From the NCBI RefSeq assembly GCF_040183065.1, contig NC_091126.1, positions 147,028,204-147,092,203 on the forward strand: 64,000 bases of DNA, given 5' to 3'. Numbering within the stretch: position 1 is the first letter of the stretch; each line of letters opens with the position of its first letter. Below, piece after piece: positions 32,208 to 42,702 of the stretch. The position numbers were made by a program, and so were the translations under genes. This stretch comes from Periplaneta americana (Eukaryota; Arthropoda; Insecta; Blattodea; Blattidae). Under the pieces are notes generated by a model. It searched no databases. It was not told the origin of the DNA and saw nothing but the letters and a program-made list of their open reading frames with translations.

Positions 32208-32580
32208 ATGAGTGTGGATGGATATGGTGTATCCTGTTTCAATAACTCTGTTAGTGTTGAGGTAGAAGATACAGATGATGAAGAGAATGGTACCAGTGAA
32301 AAGGTGAATCCAAAAGTTTAAACAAAAAAAAAAACATTTCCAAAAGGACTACATTCCAATGGGTGTCATTCTTAAAGAAGCAAACATCAGGGACATTGAA
32401 AGACTTCTGGAATTGCACTTCGGGTAGGACTGGTTTCGGAATGCAAACCTGACCTTCTACACCGAAATGTTCAATCAGCAGCAAGACTTTGCTGTTGCAG
32501 ACCTGAGTGAAGATGAGGATGCACATACGGATGTAGTGGACTTCGAACTCATGGATGAGGAAGAACTGAACATTTTGTAA
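32208..32580 (+). pseudogene. Unrecognised acidic protein pseudogene
   Basis: From ATG 32208 the frame gives MSVDGYGVSCFNN and an acidic stretch EVEDTDDEENG before TAA. After an 11-A run a second frame continues DYIPMGVILKEANIRDIERL, one in-frame TAG (32425), DWFRNANLTFYTEMFNQQQD, and DFELMDEEELNIL before TAA at 32578. The pieces look like one intronless coding sequence broken by a frameshift in the A run and a stop. I do not recognise the family. It could be a retrocopy of a host gene or a transposon accessory ORF. Confidence 0.45.
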
Positions 32581-32610
32581 AGTGTTATATTACATTGATG
32601 TTTGTAGAAA

Positions 32611-32945
32611 TTGCAACACCAAGAAGGATACATGTGACTGAAATGAAATTGATATCACAGTTTAGATACATGACAATACACAAGGATTAGAATTACAGAA
32701 CTGTACCTGATCTGTGACCGTGAGATTTCAGTATGGAGTGAAGCCTCCATGCGCTGCAATCAGAGCTTCTAAGCGTCGTGGTATGGAATCAAAGAGTTCC
32801 TGGATATGTTCCAGGGGAATCTCCCTCCACGCAGTTTGTATGCGAGTCCACAAAGCGTCAAGAGGGTGTGCTGGAGGACCATGAAGAACAAGTTGCCGAC
32901 CAACCATATCCCAGACATGTTCGATGGGCGAAAACTTCCACACAA
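32611..32945 (-). pseudogene. Tc1-type transposase, C-terminal fragment with one TIR
   Basis: Reading leftwards: SPIEHVWDMVGRQLVLHGPP, DALWTRIQTAWREIPLEHIQ, and HGGFTPY before a stop at 32728. EHVWD holds the third catalytic Glu of DD34E Tc1 transposases. The TIR-like AAATTGCAACACCAAGAAGG begins at 32611. At its other end it is joined to an hAT fragment, so 5' parts are lost. Confidence 0.8.
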
Positions 32946-33166
32946 GTGATTGGAGCATACTTAAAACATGCTGTTGTGGATGGACACATATCAGTAACAA
33001 CGTAACTTTTATCTTTCAAAACCTCACAAATATTTTTAAGTTTTTCTAGATCTCCATTAGCACTCACCACATGTTTTATACTTTTCAAAAACAGAACAGC
33101 CAACCCTTTGGTTCCAGGTGCTTCCAGATACCTACTTGCGACGGTTTCTGGAACGACAGATAGCAC
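32946..33166 (-). pseudogene. hAT transposase C-terminal fragment
   Basis: The frame reads VPETVASRYLEAPGTKGLAV and FKYAPITCVEV, then breaks at the Tc1 junction. FKYAPITSVxVERSFS is the start of the hAT dimerisation domain in one insect/vertebrate hAT group. The junction suggests the Tc1 inserted into, or recombined with, an older hAT. Confidence 0.6.
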
Positions 33167-33368
33167 TGTTTGTTCGATAAGTGTTTCTGAAACGTCGAAT
33201 AGCAGTTATCGATTGCATAAACCTTCCCATAACTTATGTGAAGCTAAAGGAACTGATAACTCCTTATGTATTCGATAAACATTCAATATGGTGACTGAAT
33301 AGTTGATACTCAAGCCAGAAAATCACCTGCGGCTCGCGAAAGGAAGAGTTTGACTGTAAGATGATAAG

Positions 33369-33629
33369 GTCCACACCTGTGGAGTAACGGTTAGCGCGTC
33401 TGGCCGCGAAACCAGGTGGCCCGGGTTCGATTCCTGGTCGGGGCAAGTTACCTGGTTGAGGTTTTTTCTGGGGTTTTCCCTCAACCCAATACGAGCAAAT
33501 GCTGGGTAACTTTCGGTGTTGGACCCTGGACTCACTTCACCGGCATTATCACCTTCATATCATTCAGACGCTAAATAACCTAAGATGTTGATAAAGCGTC
33601 GTAAAATAACCTACTAAAATAAAAAAAAA
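33369..33629 (+). mobile_element. tRNA-derived SINE (family 1), 9-bp TSD
   Basis: The cleanest copy of the family: GTCCACACCTGTGGAGTAAC, GTTAGCGCGTCTGGCCGCGA, GGGTTCGATTCCTGGTCGGG, ending in A-rich tail. AGATGATAA flanks it at 33359-33367 and 33630-33638. Confidence 0.95.
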
Positions 33630-33977
33630 AGATGATAACTGCGCGTGCTCGGACTTGGTTAATAAAAACCTAAAATAACCAAACCTAACCTTCGTATAGC
33701 AAGATGTATAACCGGAGCACGAAGGGAACTTCTTGATTCGACCTGGAATGTGCACGCGAAAATTAATCCAGGTAAGGATCATGCTGGCACTGCATGAGAG
33801 ATCCGCGCTTGCGCCACAGCCAAACTGTTTCTGTCGCGAGCCCCTCTAGAAAATCTTGATGTTACACAATTTAATGATGTCCAATGCACCTTGGGGACTA
33901 TAATTAATACATGTTTAGTTAAGGAGTAAAATCACATTTTTCAAATTATGTTCTACTGTGACAATAATTACATAAAG

Positions 33978-34197
33978 TTAGGGGAGAGTCGGGTAGTATC
34001 GGGCATCGGGTAATATCGGACAGTGCGTTTCTTTCATCTACCACCATATGGTAGTACCTGAATGACATGGTTACGTTTCTCTATGCGACATCACAGAAAC
34101 GTAACCATGTCAATCAGGTACTATCATCGTGTGGTAGATGAAAGAAACTCACTGTCCGATATTATCCGCTGTCCGATAATACCCGACTCTCCCCTAA
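33978..34197. mobile_element. Symmetrical MITE, about 103-bp arms
   Basis: Arms begin TTAGGGGAGAGTCGGGTA and meet around TCTATGCGACATCACAGA, so almost the entire 220 bp is palindromic. The repeated words GGGTAATATCGG and GGACAG occur twice per arm. No coding content. Confidence 0.85.
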
Positions 34198-35790
34198 TTA
34201 TAATTCTAGTACACTTACATTTACGAATAATGTTGGATAATAATGTATTGTTATATTCCTCCATGACATTTTAAAGAATTATCTTAAAATAAGCTAAGTT
34301 TGACTTTTAGATGGAGGGAAAAATCAATATTCAACCAAAAACCCTGTCGAATTGACGTCAATTTTCATTATTTTAGCTTTTGAATTTTATTCCCATCCGT
34401 ATAACATGGCAAGACGTTACGTAAGGGGCTGCAACCCTATAAGAGTTCTGTAGCGGTGTAGCCTATTTGAAATGTGTGTAACATTCAACGCTTCATTGAA
34501 CTTAACAAGAGACAAAATTACGAAGCAAAATAAGATAATGAGGGATTTAATAACAGCAAAGGGAAGGTCATCTGTCATCCTAAGATATTTAGCAACAGGA
34601 AACTCAGATGAAGATAATTCTTTGATTTGACATCCCACTAGCACCTATTTTGTCAATTCTATAAATTTTTCCAAAAAAAAATTCTCTTTTCAGTCCATGG
34701 CGAATATGTAATTAAGTGAATATAAAAAAAAACATAGAACCTTGCATAAGACATGTGAAATTGTACTAAAACATTATTATCGGTCGTAACAGCCTTTATA
34801 TGCTGCAAGCTGTCGTTCAGTACCTATACCGACAGTATGGCAAATTTTATAGAAGTTCCGTCCTGCCATCCAATTCGAGGACGACGCGCTGCAAGGCCAC
34901 ACATATTTCAAATTGCAATTATCGTTCAAGCCATCGAACCACCTGCAATTGCATGATGCATTGTATAACCGATCGTTGCGTCTGTGGGCCGTTTATTAGA
35001 CACATAAACCGAGAAGTTATTACTCTGGTGTAGCACCGAAATAAGGATTGACGTCACACTTCCGCTGAATTTTTCTTCGCCCTTCCAACCGAAATTCTTC
35101 AATATCTAGACCAGAAGCGCGGCTTATAATTTCAAGCCAAGATTGCTTGAAAACAGACTAAATGTCTTCAAGAGAATTTTCACTTATTGAATTCGTGAAT
35201 ATTGGGACTAAATTTCTGTAAATAAGTGTTAACTGCCTCCACTTTATTGAACAATTTTATCTGCAGGATGAAGAACACCTGAAATCTGACTAAAGTCCTA
35301 ACGAAACCTCGCGCTTTTGCAATTACATCTATTTTTTTCCTTTCCGACATAATTCATAAATATTTTTAGAAAGAACGTGCATGCACCATCGTGTTAGCCA
35401 AATGATCTCAGGTTCTTAACATTTTTTCCATTCACATCATGCTCTTTTTACATATTGGCATTGTATACATCAGTTTGAATCTCTTAGGAGAACGATGAAC
35501 AAAGGCTGGAAATCTTAATTCCTGTTATGAAATCTTGAATTTCTCTTATTTTTGCATGAAGCAGTCATGAACAGCATAAATTATTCTTATAATTGACAAT
35601 ATCAGCGGTTTCCAACTAAACCCAGTGTTAATTTACAATCAGTAGAGTGGTATGAAAAATTGAATTCTATAAAGCGGGTATATTTATGTACGATCGGCGA
35701 CACTAATATCTACGCCATCTATTCATAACAGTAATAACTAAAGAAGCCACACTTACTCCACAGTCTAATACATACCATAGACAAATAAAT
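34198..35790. other. No gene recognised
   Basis: Mixed AT-rich DNA with a GC-richer block at 34800-35060 whose open frame (34800-35033) has no recognisable motif. Confidence 0.35.
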
Positions 35791-35794
35791 ACAT

Positions 35795-36000
35795 ACAGTC
35801 GCCCACCTCCGACACTTTTTTTTTTACCAACACGTGACTGCTGATGCGACAATTGCGCCCCAGCCACAGGCAAGTTAAATGTGTTTAGAGTACATATGAT
35901 AACACAGCAGAGAAATGATACTTGATATTTTTATGCCATACAGTAATCGTATATGTTTCTTATTACTTTTATTTTAGAAACCTACAAGAGTTTTACGCCC
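35795..36000. repeat. Dispersed repeat, copy 1 (inverted relative to 43115)
   Basis: Shares GGCAAGTTAAATGT, GAGTACATATGATAACACAG, ATATTTTTATGCCATACAGT and AACCTACAAGA blocks in order with the reverse complement of 43115-43350. It is an uncharacterised dispersed family without visible coding capacity. Confidence 0.75.
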
Positions 36001-36713
36001 AGTTAATCTGAAAAAAAAAAAATTATAAGTTTGAGGAAATAAGAATAAACTGATATCCTTCTGTTTCTTACTTTTAAGTGAATCATAGCTTGAGGTATAT
36101 AATTTTTCGGACCTGTATGGCAAATTCAGTTTATTTCTAAATATATGTATGCATCATTTGAACTCTGTACGTATTTCCTGTGAGAAAAGTCAATATTAGT
36201 AGCCTCAAAAACAAGGACGTCATTTCAGTCCTAGCCTGGGGTGGGGGTCAATATGTTTTATGGCAGATCTTATCGAGTGGCGTACTCCACATATTTCCTC
36301 AGAAATTAACTATTTTCCATATCATAAATTCTTGGGGTAAACTCAACAGCTGATGTAAACTTGATAATAAGAAAGGAGATTTAACCCATACACGATCACT
36401 GAATATATTTTGAAGTTCACTTTTTTATTTCTTTAAGCACCGACATTTTTTATTATTTTAAGCCACAATAGGGGGATTATGTTTTTTTTTTTATAGAAAG
36501 TTACCGCAATTTTCGATATATGTCCAGTTTCCACACGTGTGCACCATTCTCGATCATCTAGCCCGTTTATCAGCAATCACGGAAACATGGTTAATTCTTG
36601 ACAATGATCAAGTTACAGATGCAGTGCACCGACATTTTCTCTCGATCAACTCAGTACCGTCAGCTGACGGTAAGCTCGCTTGAGAAGAATCATCTGAGCG
36701 CTAGGTTACCGCG

Positions 36714-36720
36714 TATAAAA
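36714..36720 (+). promoter_or_regulatory. TATA box for the Myb/SANT ORF
   Basis: TATAAAA lies 98 bp before the ATG at 36818, with TGTCAATTATC about 25 bp downstream as a possible initiator. Confidence 0.45.
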
Positions 36721-36817
36721 CAGCGAACGAACGCACTCTGTCAATTATCGCTTCGTTTTTGTTTGTCGGACTGTTTCAAACATCCTTGCAGTTTTCAAAT
36801 AACAAGTTTCAATAATC

Positions 36818-37009
36818 ATGAAAGAAAAAAAGAAAAGAGCAACGAACGTCTCACAGTTCGAAGTTCTTTTAGAACTCGTCAGCAATTCTGCATCCATATT
36901 AGAGAATAAAAGTACTGACGGAAGTTCTCTTAGAGAAAAGCAGACTACCTGGTTGGATTTAACCTCACAATTCAACATGAGTTATACGTGTTTACATAAT
37001 TCCACATAA
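36818..37009 (+). CDS. Myb/SANT-like DNA-binding protein of a Harbinger element (partial)
   Basis: Sixty-three codons: a basic start (KEKKKRATN), then QFEVLLELVSNSASILENKS, TDGSSLREKQTTWLDLTSQF and N. The pattern (..LLelV.....ilEnk.tdg.s...K...W..l...FN) is the first two helices of the Myb/SANT domain that Harbinger elements encode beside their nuclease; it helps the nuclease reach DNA and the nucleus. The third helix is missing: after FN the frame soon stops, so the rest is spliced on or lost. A TATA box and a basic N-terminus support this start. Function as a host gene cannot be excluded. Confidence 0.6.
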   Translation: MKEKKKRATNVSQFEVLLELVSNSASILENKSTDGSSLREKQTTWLDLTSQFNMSYTCLHNST

Positions 37010-37057
37010 TTTGTAACGTAATTTATACAGTAGTTATTTCATATTATTGATAATAAT

Positions 37058-37335
37058 TGGGAAAATTTCAGTATACTGATACCTCACTGACAATTATCTT
37101 GAAATGGGCTACTAAAAAGAGTAGATTTGTATGTGTTTGTCGAATGCTCATGATCTTGCTTACGAAAAGACACATTTCAGTGCCAATAATTTATTTGGGA
37201 AAATTTCAGTATACGGATACCTCGCTAACAATTATTTTAAAATAATAACAAAAAAAAAAGCAATTCGTCTGTATATGTCGAATACGCATCATCATGCATA
37301 CGAAAAGAAAGTTTTTAGTGTCAATTTATTTTGTG
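37058..37335. repeat. Tandem duplication, about 140-bp unit
   Basis: GGGAAAATTTCAGTATACTG and the following sequence up to the ACGAAAAGA word occur twice (37058-37195 and 37197-37335), with about 80% identity by eye. Confidence 0.85.
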
Positions 37336-37456
37336 TGCACAAGGTTGGAATTTTGGAGTAAGAGGGAAAGGAAAGTATCCTTGTTCTGAAATTTATCCAT
37401 TTATTTTGTGTTCACAAGGTTGGAATTTTGGAGTAAGAGGGAAAGGAAGGTATCCG
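37327..37456. repeat. Tandem duplication, about 73-bp unit
   Basis: TTATTTTGTG..CACAAGGTTGGAATTTTGGAGTAAG occurs at 37327 and 37400 with very few differences, so this is much younger than the preceding duplication. Confidence 0.9.
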
Positions 37457-38119
37457 TGTAATTTCTCTTAATTCAAGCGTAAATAGCCTAATTGTTCAAA
37501 ATGTCATGTAGGTCATAATAGTTTCAAACGGCAAATCTATAGCCAATAAGTGATAATCTCACATTCTACAAAATGGTCATTTAGTTTTGCTGTAGGCTAT
37601 TATTACCGGCATAGAATAACTACTTTATTATTATCTTAACAAAATTGGACAATTAGGCCTAAATAATATTTTGTCCTCAAGTAAAGTCCCGATCTTCCAT
37701 AGCGGAAACATATATAAAACATTAGTCTATTTTGAGAGGAAAAAAAAAAACATTTTTATTATTCATCTACAAACTTACTCTTTCTACAATAACACCAATT
37801 CTGTTATTTCCGCAGTGATTTGCGTGTTCAAGATGCATAATTTCATCTTCAATTCCATCAAGTACGTCAAATCGTGCCGCCATTTTGGTTTTCTCGACTT
37901 GACAATGTTCAATTCAAGATAATCGGTCCCACACCCGTGATCAAATTTGATCTTCATCAACTCGCTTGTTTAACTTTGATCGAGATTGATATTCTGCAAA
38001 TTGGCTTTGAAGATGGTCAAGTGCCGACTTAACCATGGTCAAATTTTAATCGAGAATGGTGCACACGGGCATAGTCTACTTTTAACTTATCCAACCTATA
38101 CGATACATTTACATGCACT

Positions 38120-38405
38120 TACAGATGCCTCAAACTAGGAAGCTGCCTAAAGAGGGGAAGTAGTAGAGCTAACGGAGGGGGCCCACCTAGGCTCCGATAC
38201 CCAGGTATAGTCATATTATCTGAAAAGTTTACCGCTTGACAATGTATTCAAAATGTACCCTCCCTATGCAGCCTTCTCAACTGTTATTAGAACTGAGCTG
38301 TACCGTTCTAGTCCACAGTGCACAGTAGTACGCGGACAGTAGTAGGGGAGAAGTGCTCTATGCGCCTGCGCGAACGAGACAGCTTGCTAGTTTGAGGCAT
38401 CTGTA
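38120..38405. mobile_element. MITE with perfect 19-bp TIR
   Basis: TACAGATGCCTCAAACTAG at 38120-38138 is exactly inverted at 38387-38405. If TA is the target duplication, the element is 38122-38403 with TIR CAGATGCC. The interior is CpG-rich and non-coding. Confidence 0.8.
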
Positions 38406-38952
38406 CGTGCGAACAAATGAATACACAAGTTTGGTGAAGAAATTTGAATTTCAATTAACAAATAAATTGAAGCAGTAGGTCATAGGATTGCTACCATAGA
38501 CCAATATTGCTAATGCCAGCACGTTCTTATGAAAAGGGCGTGGGTTGTTAATAACTTTTTAATAATGTCTCCGAATATAATAAATGTGTGTAGTGCTGTA
38601 AACTGTAGTAACAATAAGCTAAAATCTATCGGAGTCTGTAGTTATTCTGATTCTCTAAAGACCAAGAGAGGTCATGAAGTCATAACTCATAATCATAACC
38701 AATATTGTAATATTATGTTCTATAAAACACTTATTGGTTATCAGCTACCTTTCCTAAGTTAGAAACAATAGTTTAAATACATGTGGAAAAAAAGTACAAT
38801 CGGTGTAATGTTATTTTTAAAGTAATACAGGTTATTTGCCTTTAGGCCTACGTGTCAACCTTACGTCTTGCATTTTGTTCCTTTCAGGAGTATAAAATAA
38901 TGATAAGTTTTAGAAGGTTAGAGTTAATGAACAAAAGTTTCTGTTATTTTCA
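38406..38952. other. No gene recognised
   Basis: A 77-codon frame at 38529-38762 includes NVCSAVNCSNNKLKSIGVCS, slightly THAP-finger-like (C..C pattern) but without the rest of the domain. Not called. Confidence 0.35.
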
Positions 38953-39841
38953 GTGACGGCTCGTGATCATTTTTGTTGGTGGGGCCAGATATTTCACAAA
39001 TTTTGCGGTATACATTAAATAATGCATAAAGATTTTTTATTTCATTGTAGTTAATTGTTTCTGCTTAAAAATCAGTTCAGCACAATACAACTAAAACTAT
39101 CACTCATTACTGCAGCACTATCATATGCTTGAGCTATGAGTTTATTTTCTAAATTGAAAGGTTGTAGACTTTATTTTAGAACCTCGCTCAGACGTTAGCC
39201 GTGGGGTTGTTTACCTCTTTGAAAGAAAGAAACCTTTCCACAGGTTTACAACCTGTATCTCAAAATAATAACAAATTGGTTTTTGCACGTTATATCTGTT
39301 GTTTCGTCAGCCTGCACAACAACAACATCTGTAGAATTAATGTTCTGTTTCAGATCTTCGATGTAAACATATTGTCTAATAATTCATTTTGTATAATGTG
39401 TAAAGTATATTTAAAAACAGAAGTACTGTTTAAGTCTTCATCCAATACATTACCAAGACTGACAAGTAAAGATAACAAGCCTAAAAAAATTCCCCGATTT
39501 GTAGATCCCTGATTTTCGTTCTGAACACTCAGTTATAATTCGTGAGTTCCGCAATTACTCTTGCTAGTATAATAAATTATGTCTGTTTTTTTTTTTTTTG
39601 TGACCTGTTCGTTGTGTTTCTGGATTGAAAATCTGACAGAGGAATCAATTTGTGCTGCGATATTTACTGTCCCAAATAGTTTAAACCTACAAGCACTTTC
39701 TAAATGTATTGCACTTTCTTCTTGTTTTTTGATGTGCTCCCTTAAATGTTTTAGATCTTTGTAACCTGTCGACGTCCACAGTACTTCGCCACCAAACAAT
39801 AGACAATAGACAGTAGAAACAAAATAAACTTTGTTTTTCAT
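38953..39841 (-). pseudogene. hAT element (ZMYM/TTF type), N-terminal half, decayed
   Basis: The left edge CAGTGACGGCTCGTGATC looks like an hAT TIR. The - strand frame 39841-39533 encodes CLLFGGEVLWTSTGYKDLKH and VRFSIQKHNEQVTK, the TTF zinc-finger region. Further left, broken frames give LGLLSLLVSLGNVLDEDLNS, NELLDNMF and VVVQADETTDI, the first catalytic Asp area of the hAT fold. The same layout is seen in the hAT at 8955, but it is a different family. The C-terminal half is deleted, and the right end could not be placed. Confidence 0.7.
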
Positions 39842-40261
39842 TACTTACAGTTAGCCAGGACTTCTTTGTAAACCAAAAGTTGTAGAAAGTTCTTCTTTTA
39901 ATATCATCCGCTTGTGTAAAACTGAAGTCATTAGGTTGATGTGTGCCTAGTCGTTTAACGTCAAGTTTATCTTATAATTTTAACGAAAAAAACTATGTTT
40001 TAATAGATAATCCACTTTATTCATGTTTTCACACTTCGCTCGCATGCACTATTCAAAGTTCACACGGAACTTCTAGAATTAACCCACTGCTCAGTGGCAC
40101 TGCGACTCACAGTACAACAAATAACTGCGATTGTCGCTTCCGTCCGGCAGGCGGGCCAGGTTCGTCGGGCCCCAACGAGAAGCATTATACTCATGACGGT
40201 AACTTCGTAACACTTCGTGACTCTCCGTCGATAGCGAACATTGGGCCGTAAGAATAAAGTT

Positions 40262-40488
40262 GAGCAAATCCTTTTACTCTACTATTTTGAAGGATGTGCT
40301 TCAGATTTTAATAATAAAATGCAGAGCAAAACCTTCTGCTCTTGATGACGCAATAGGAAAAGAGCACTTGCTTCACAGGAAGAAGCATTTGCTTGGAGCG
40401 CAACCTTTTGCTTCAGAATTAGAAAAAATGTATGAATAAAGTGAAGCATATCCTTCGATTCAGAAGCATATCCTTCTAAAAAGTGAAG
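40262..40488. repeat. Array of AAGGATATGCTTC-like words (array 1)
   Basis: At least eight near-palindromic words (GAGCAAATCCTTTT, GAAGGATGTGCTTC, GAGCAAAACCTTCTGCTC, GAAGCATTTGCTT, GCAACCTTTTGCTTC, and GAAGCATATCCTTC twice) occur in 227 bp. A related array is at 42559. Confidence 0.8.
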
Positions 40489-40683
40489 TCTGGCCAGGAG
40501 CAGACTCATCTCTGTGGTTTACTGATCTCGTTGAATTACCAGTCGCATTACGTCGTGAAAAATACTACAAATTACGTTGCTGTAGTGTTAGGGAGCAGTA
40601 TAACAGTTTTTATACACTTAATGAAGAAAATATCCAATGGATTACATCTCATTTTCTGGAAGAAACACAGGAGAGGAGAGGAG

Positions 40684-41172
40684 GGGCCCAAGTGGTGTCT
40701 ACAATCCCGGAGGCCTGGATTCGATCCTCGGCCAGGTCGTGTTGGAGTTTGTGGTAGACAAATCAGACGTTGCAAAGAGTTTTCTCGGGATACTCCCGTT
40801 TCCCTGTAACATTCCATTTCATCTATTATCTGCAATAGTAAAAATAGGTTAGAGTGAATTCTTGGGAGTAGTACGGGTTTCCGATGCTGATATAGGAAGG
40901 GCTTGGAGCTCCTGGCCGCTGAAGTTTATCGTCGCGAAACGGGACCTGGCTGTATCTGGGGCTGAGATAGAATGGCCAACCTGTCAGTGTCAGATTCACG
41001 AATGCCACTCAAGCCACCTGTCGGATTTGGACAATCATCGTATACAGGGTGCACAATGGCCCAAAGCGCATTCAAGTGTACGAATCTGTCTCGGGTCCTG
41101 CCCTCGTAAAGCCAGTCAGCCAGCCATCCTTGGAAATGGAGATGAAGATTTTTTTTTTTTTTTTTTTTTTGC
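40684..41172 (+). mobile_element. tRNA-derived SINE (family 5), long body
   Basis: Box B GGATTCGATCCTCGGCCAGG lies at 40727-40746, preceded by a diverged A box. The 3' end is a 22-T run at 41151-41172. No target duplication found, so the orientation and the 5' edge are inferred. Confidence 0.5.
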
Positions 41173-42027
41173 GGTTCATGGTCGATCGGAGATTCCAATC
41201 AGGTATTGCAGAAGAGATGGGTAATACATCGGACCACTATGAGTAAAACTGCAGTTGGCCAGGGTCCGTTCTTGACTGTAGAATATGGAAAAATTCATCA
41301 GTTCGTGATGTGTTCAGTGGATTTAAAAATATTGTCCTATTGGGTGATGGCTTCGAAACATGGCTCATGGTATCACATCGAAATCGGATTTTTAAATAAA
41401 GAGACATTTATAATAGAATGTTCCTTTGGCCAACTAAGAAACGGGTTTCTCATTCTACAATACGCCTGTATAATTGCTGCCTCAAACGTCCCAACAATCA
41501 TATTGTTTGTTGCTTTGTTTTTCACAATGTAAGCTAGCGAAGTGCCTATATGATCATAATTATGACTTTACAGATAATATATAGGATTTAAATGAAGATG
41601 AAAATACTGAAGAGCAAGAGGAACCTGCCACTGGAAGGACTTCATATATATTCACGTCACTGCATTCGTATAATTTTACTACTCGTATTTTATTGATGCA
41701 CACAGATTAACGTAGAAACTTTAATTAACTATCATTATTTCTTATAGTAGGCTTAATTATAATATTTAATAATGCTATTATGGGCACTTCAAAGACGCAT
41801 GTTAAGAGGAATTTATTAGTATGCCGAATTTTCTTACAATAATTTCTATCATTTTCTGAAATGCTATCTCTTTTTTTTTTTTCCTCTTCACTTCTGGAAT
41901 TTGTCACTTTTTTATAATATTCCAGGATGTGTAGCTAAAAATATAATTGTACTTTCAACGGGCACAAAGCTACCGCTGTCTGAACCGGAAGATGCAGTTT
42001 TAACCACGTGGAATCCTTATTTAGTTA
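41173..42027. other. No gene recognised
   Basis: The open frame 41206-41532 (108 codons) has no recognisable domain and no splice or promoter support. Confidence 0.35.
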
Positions 42028-42038
42028 TGATTGAAATG

Positions 42039-42383
42039 TAAAGTAAAAGGAAATCCACGGCTATACAGCCCTGAAGGGCCAAGACCGACCAGCCGCCCGC
42101 TGGCCTCACGTTCACATGCCGAAAGGTGGACGATCATCCAACCAGAATGGAAGTATCGTGTGGTTAGCACGATGATCCCCCCAGCAGTTATAGCTGGTTT
42201 GCGATACCGGATTTTCGCTACCTATCGTAACTCCCCAAGTGCATCACGGTGCTGGGTGGGCACCGGTCCCATACACTTGCCGAAATTCCATGAGAAAATT
42301 TCTTCCCTCACGAGGACTCAAACCAGCGCGCATTCCGTAACGCGAGTCCTAGGCAGGATGCCTTAGACCACGGCGCGGGACTG
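42039..42383 (-). mobile_element. tRNA-derived SINE (family 6), 11-bp TSD
   Basis: On the - strand the head reads GTCCCGCGCCGTGGTCTAAG and GTTTGAGTCCTCGTGAGGG (box B). The body contains GGGGGGATCATCGTGCTAAC and ends CTGTATAGCCGTGGATTTCC. TGATTGAAATG flanks it at 42028-42038 and 42384-42394. I recognise this as a SINE type common in cockroach/termite-like genomes. Confidence 0.9.
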
Positions 42384-42558
42384 TGATTGAAATGAGTGTG
42401 GTTTATTAGAATCAGAAGGAAACTTGCTATGTCATTGGGATGCCTACCATTGCTGCTTATCGCATTTCTTTATGAAACCGAACACCCGCACTCAGCTGAC
42501 AAAGAGCGCCGACAAATACACAGTACTGCAACATGAAACGACACAACAACATTCGTGA

Positions 42559-42702
42559 GCACATGCTCCTGTCTTAGAAGCATAAGGTCGAAGGATAAGG
42601 TAGAGGTTATTCTTACAATTCGAAGCATATGCTTATACTTCAACCTTTTGCTTCGAAGCACATCCTTATACTTCAACCTCTTGCTTCGAAGGAAATCCTT
42701 CA
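42559..42702. repeat. Array of AAGGATATGCTTC-like words (array 2)
   Basis: GAAGCATATGCTTATACTTC, CAACCTTTTGCTTCGAAGCA, CATCCTTATACTTC and CCTCTTGCTTCGAAGGAAAT follow one another. Same word family as array 1. Confidence 0.8.

Larger units (their letters stand above)
36533..38070 (+). mobile_element. Harbinger-type element keeping the Myb/SANT ORF
   Basis: CGTGTGCACCATTCTCGAT at 36536-36554 is repeated inverted at 38049-38067. Both ends are rich in GATCA words (subterminal repeats), as in the two elements at 49631. It encodes a Myb/SANT-like protein but no nuclease. Two tandem duplications lie inside. The TSD could not be read. Confidence 0.65.

Noticed and set aside
33369..33456. Possible true tRNA gene (clear A and B boxes)
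   Set aside because: No acceptor stem pairing, followed by a SINE body, A tail and target duplication; the same holds for the other tRNA-like heads.
34800..35033. 77-codon frame in a GC-richer block
   Set aside because: Arg/Ser/Thr/Cys-rich without domain features; probably an old non-coding element.
38529..38762. THAP-like zinc finger (C..C spacing, NVCSAVNCSN)
   Set aside because: The rest of the THAP signature is absent after 25 residues and the frame soon becomes featureless.
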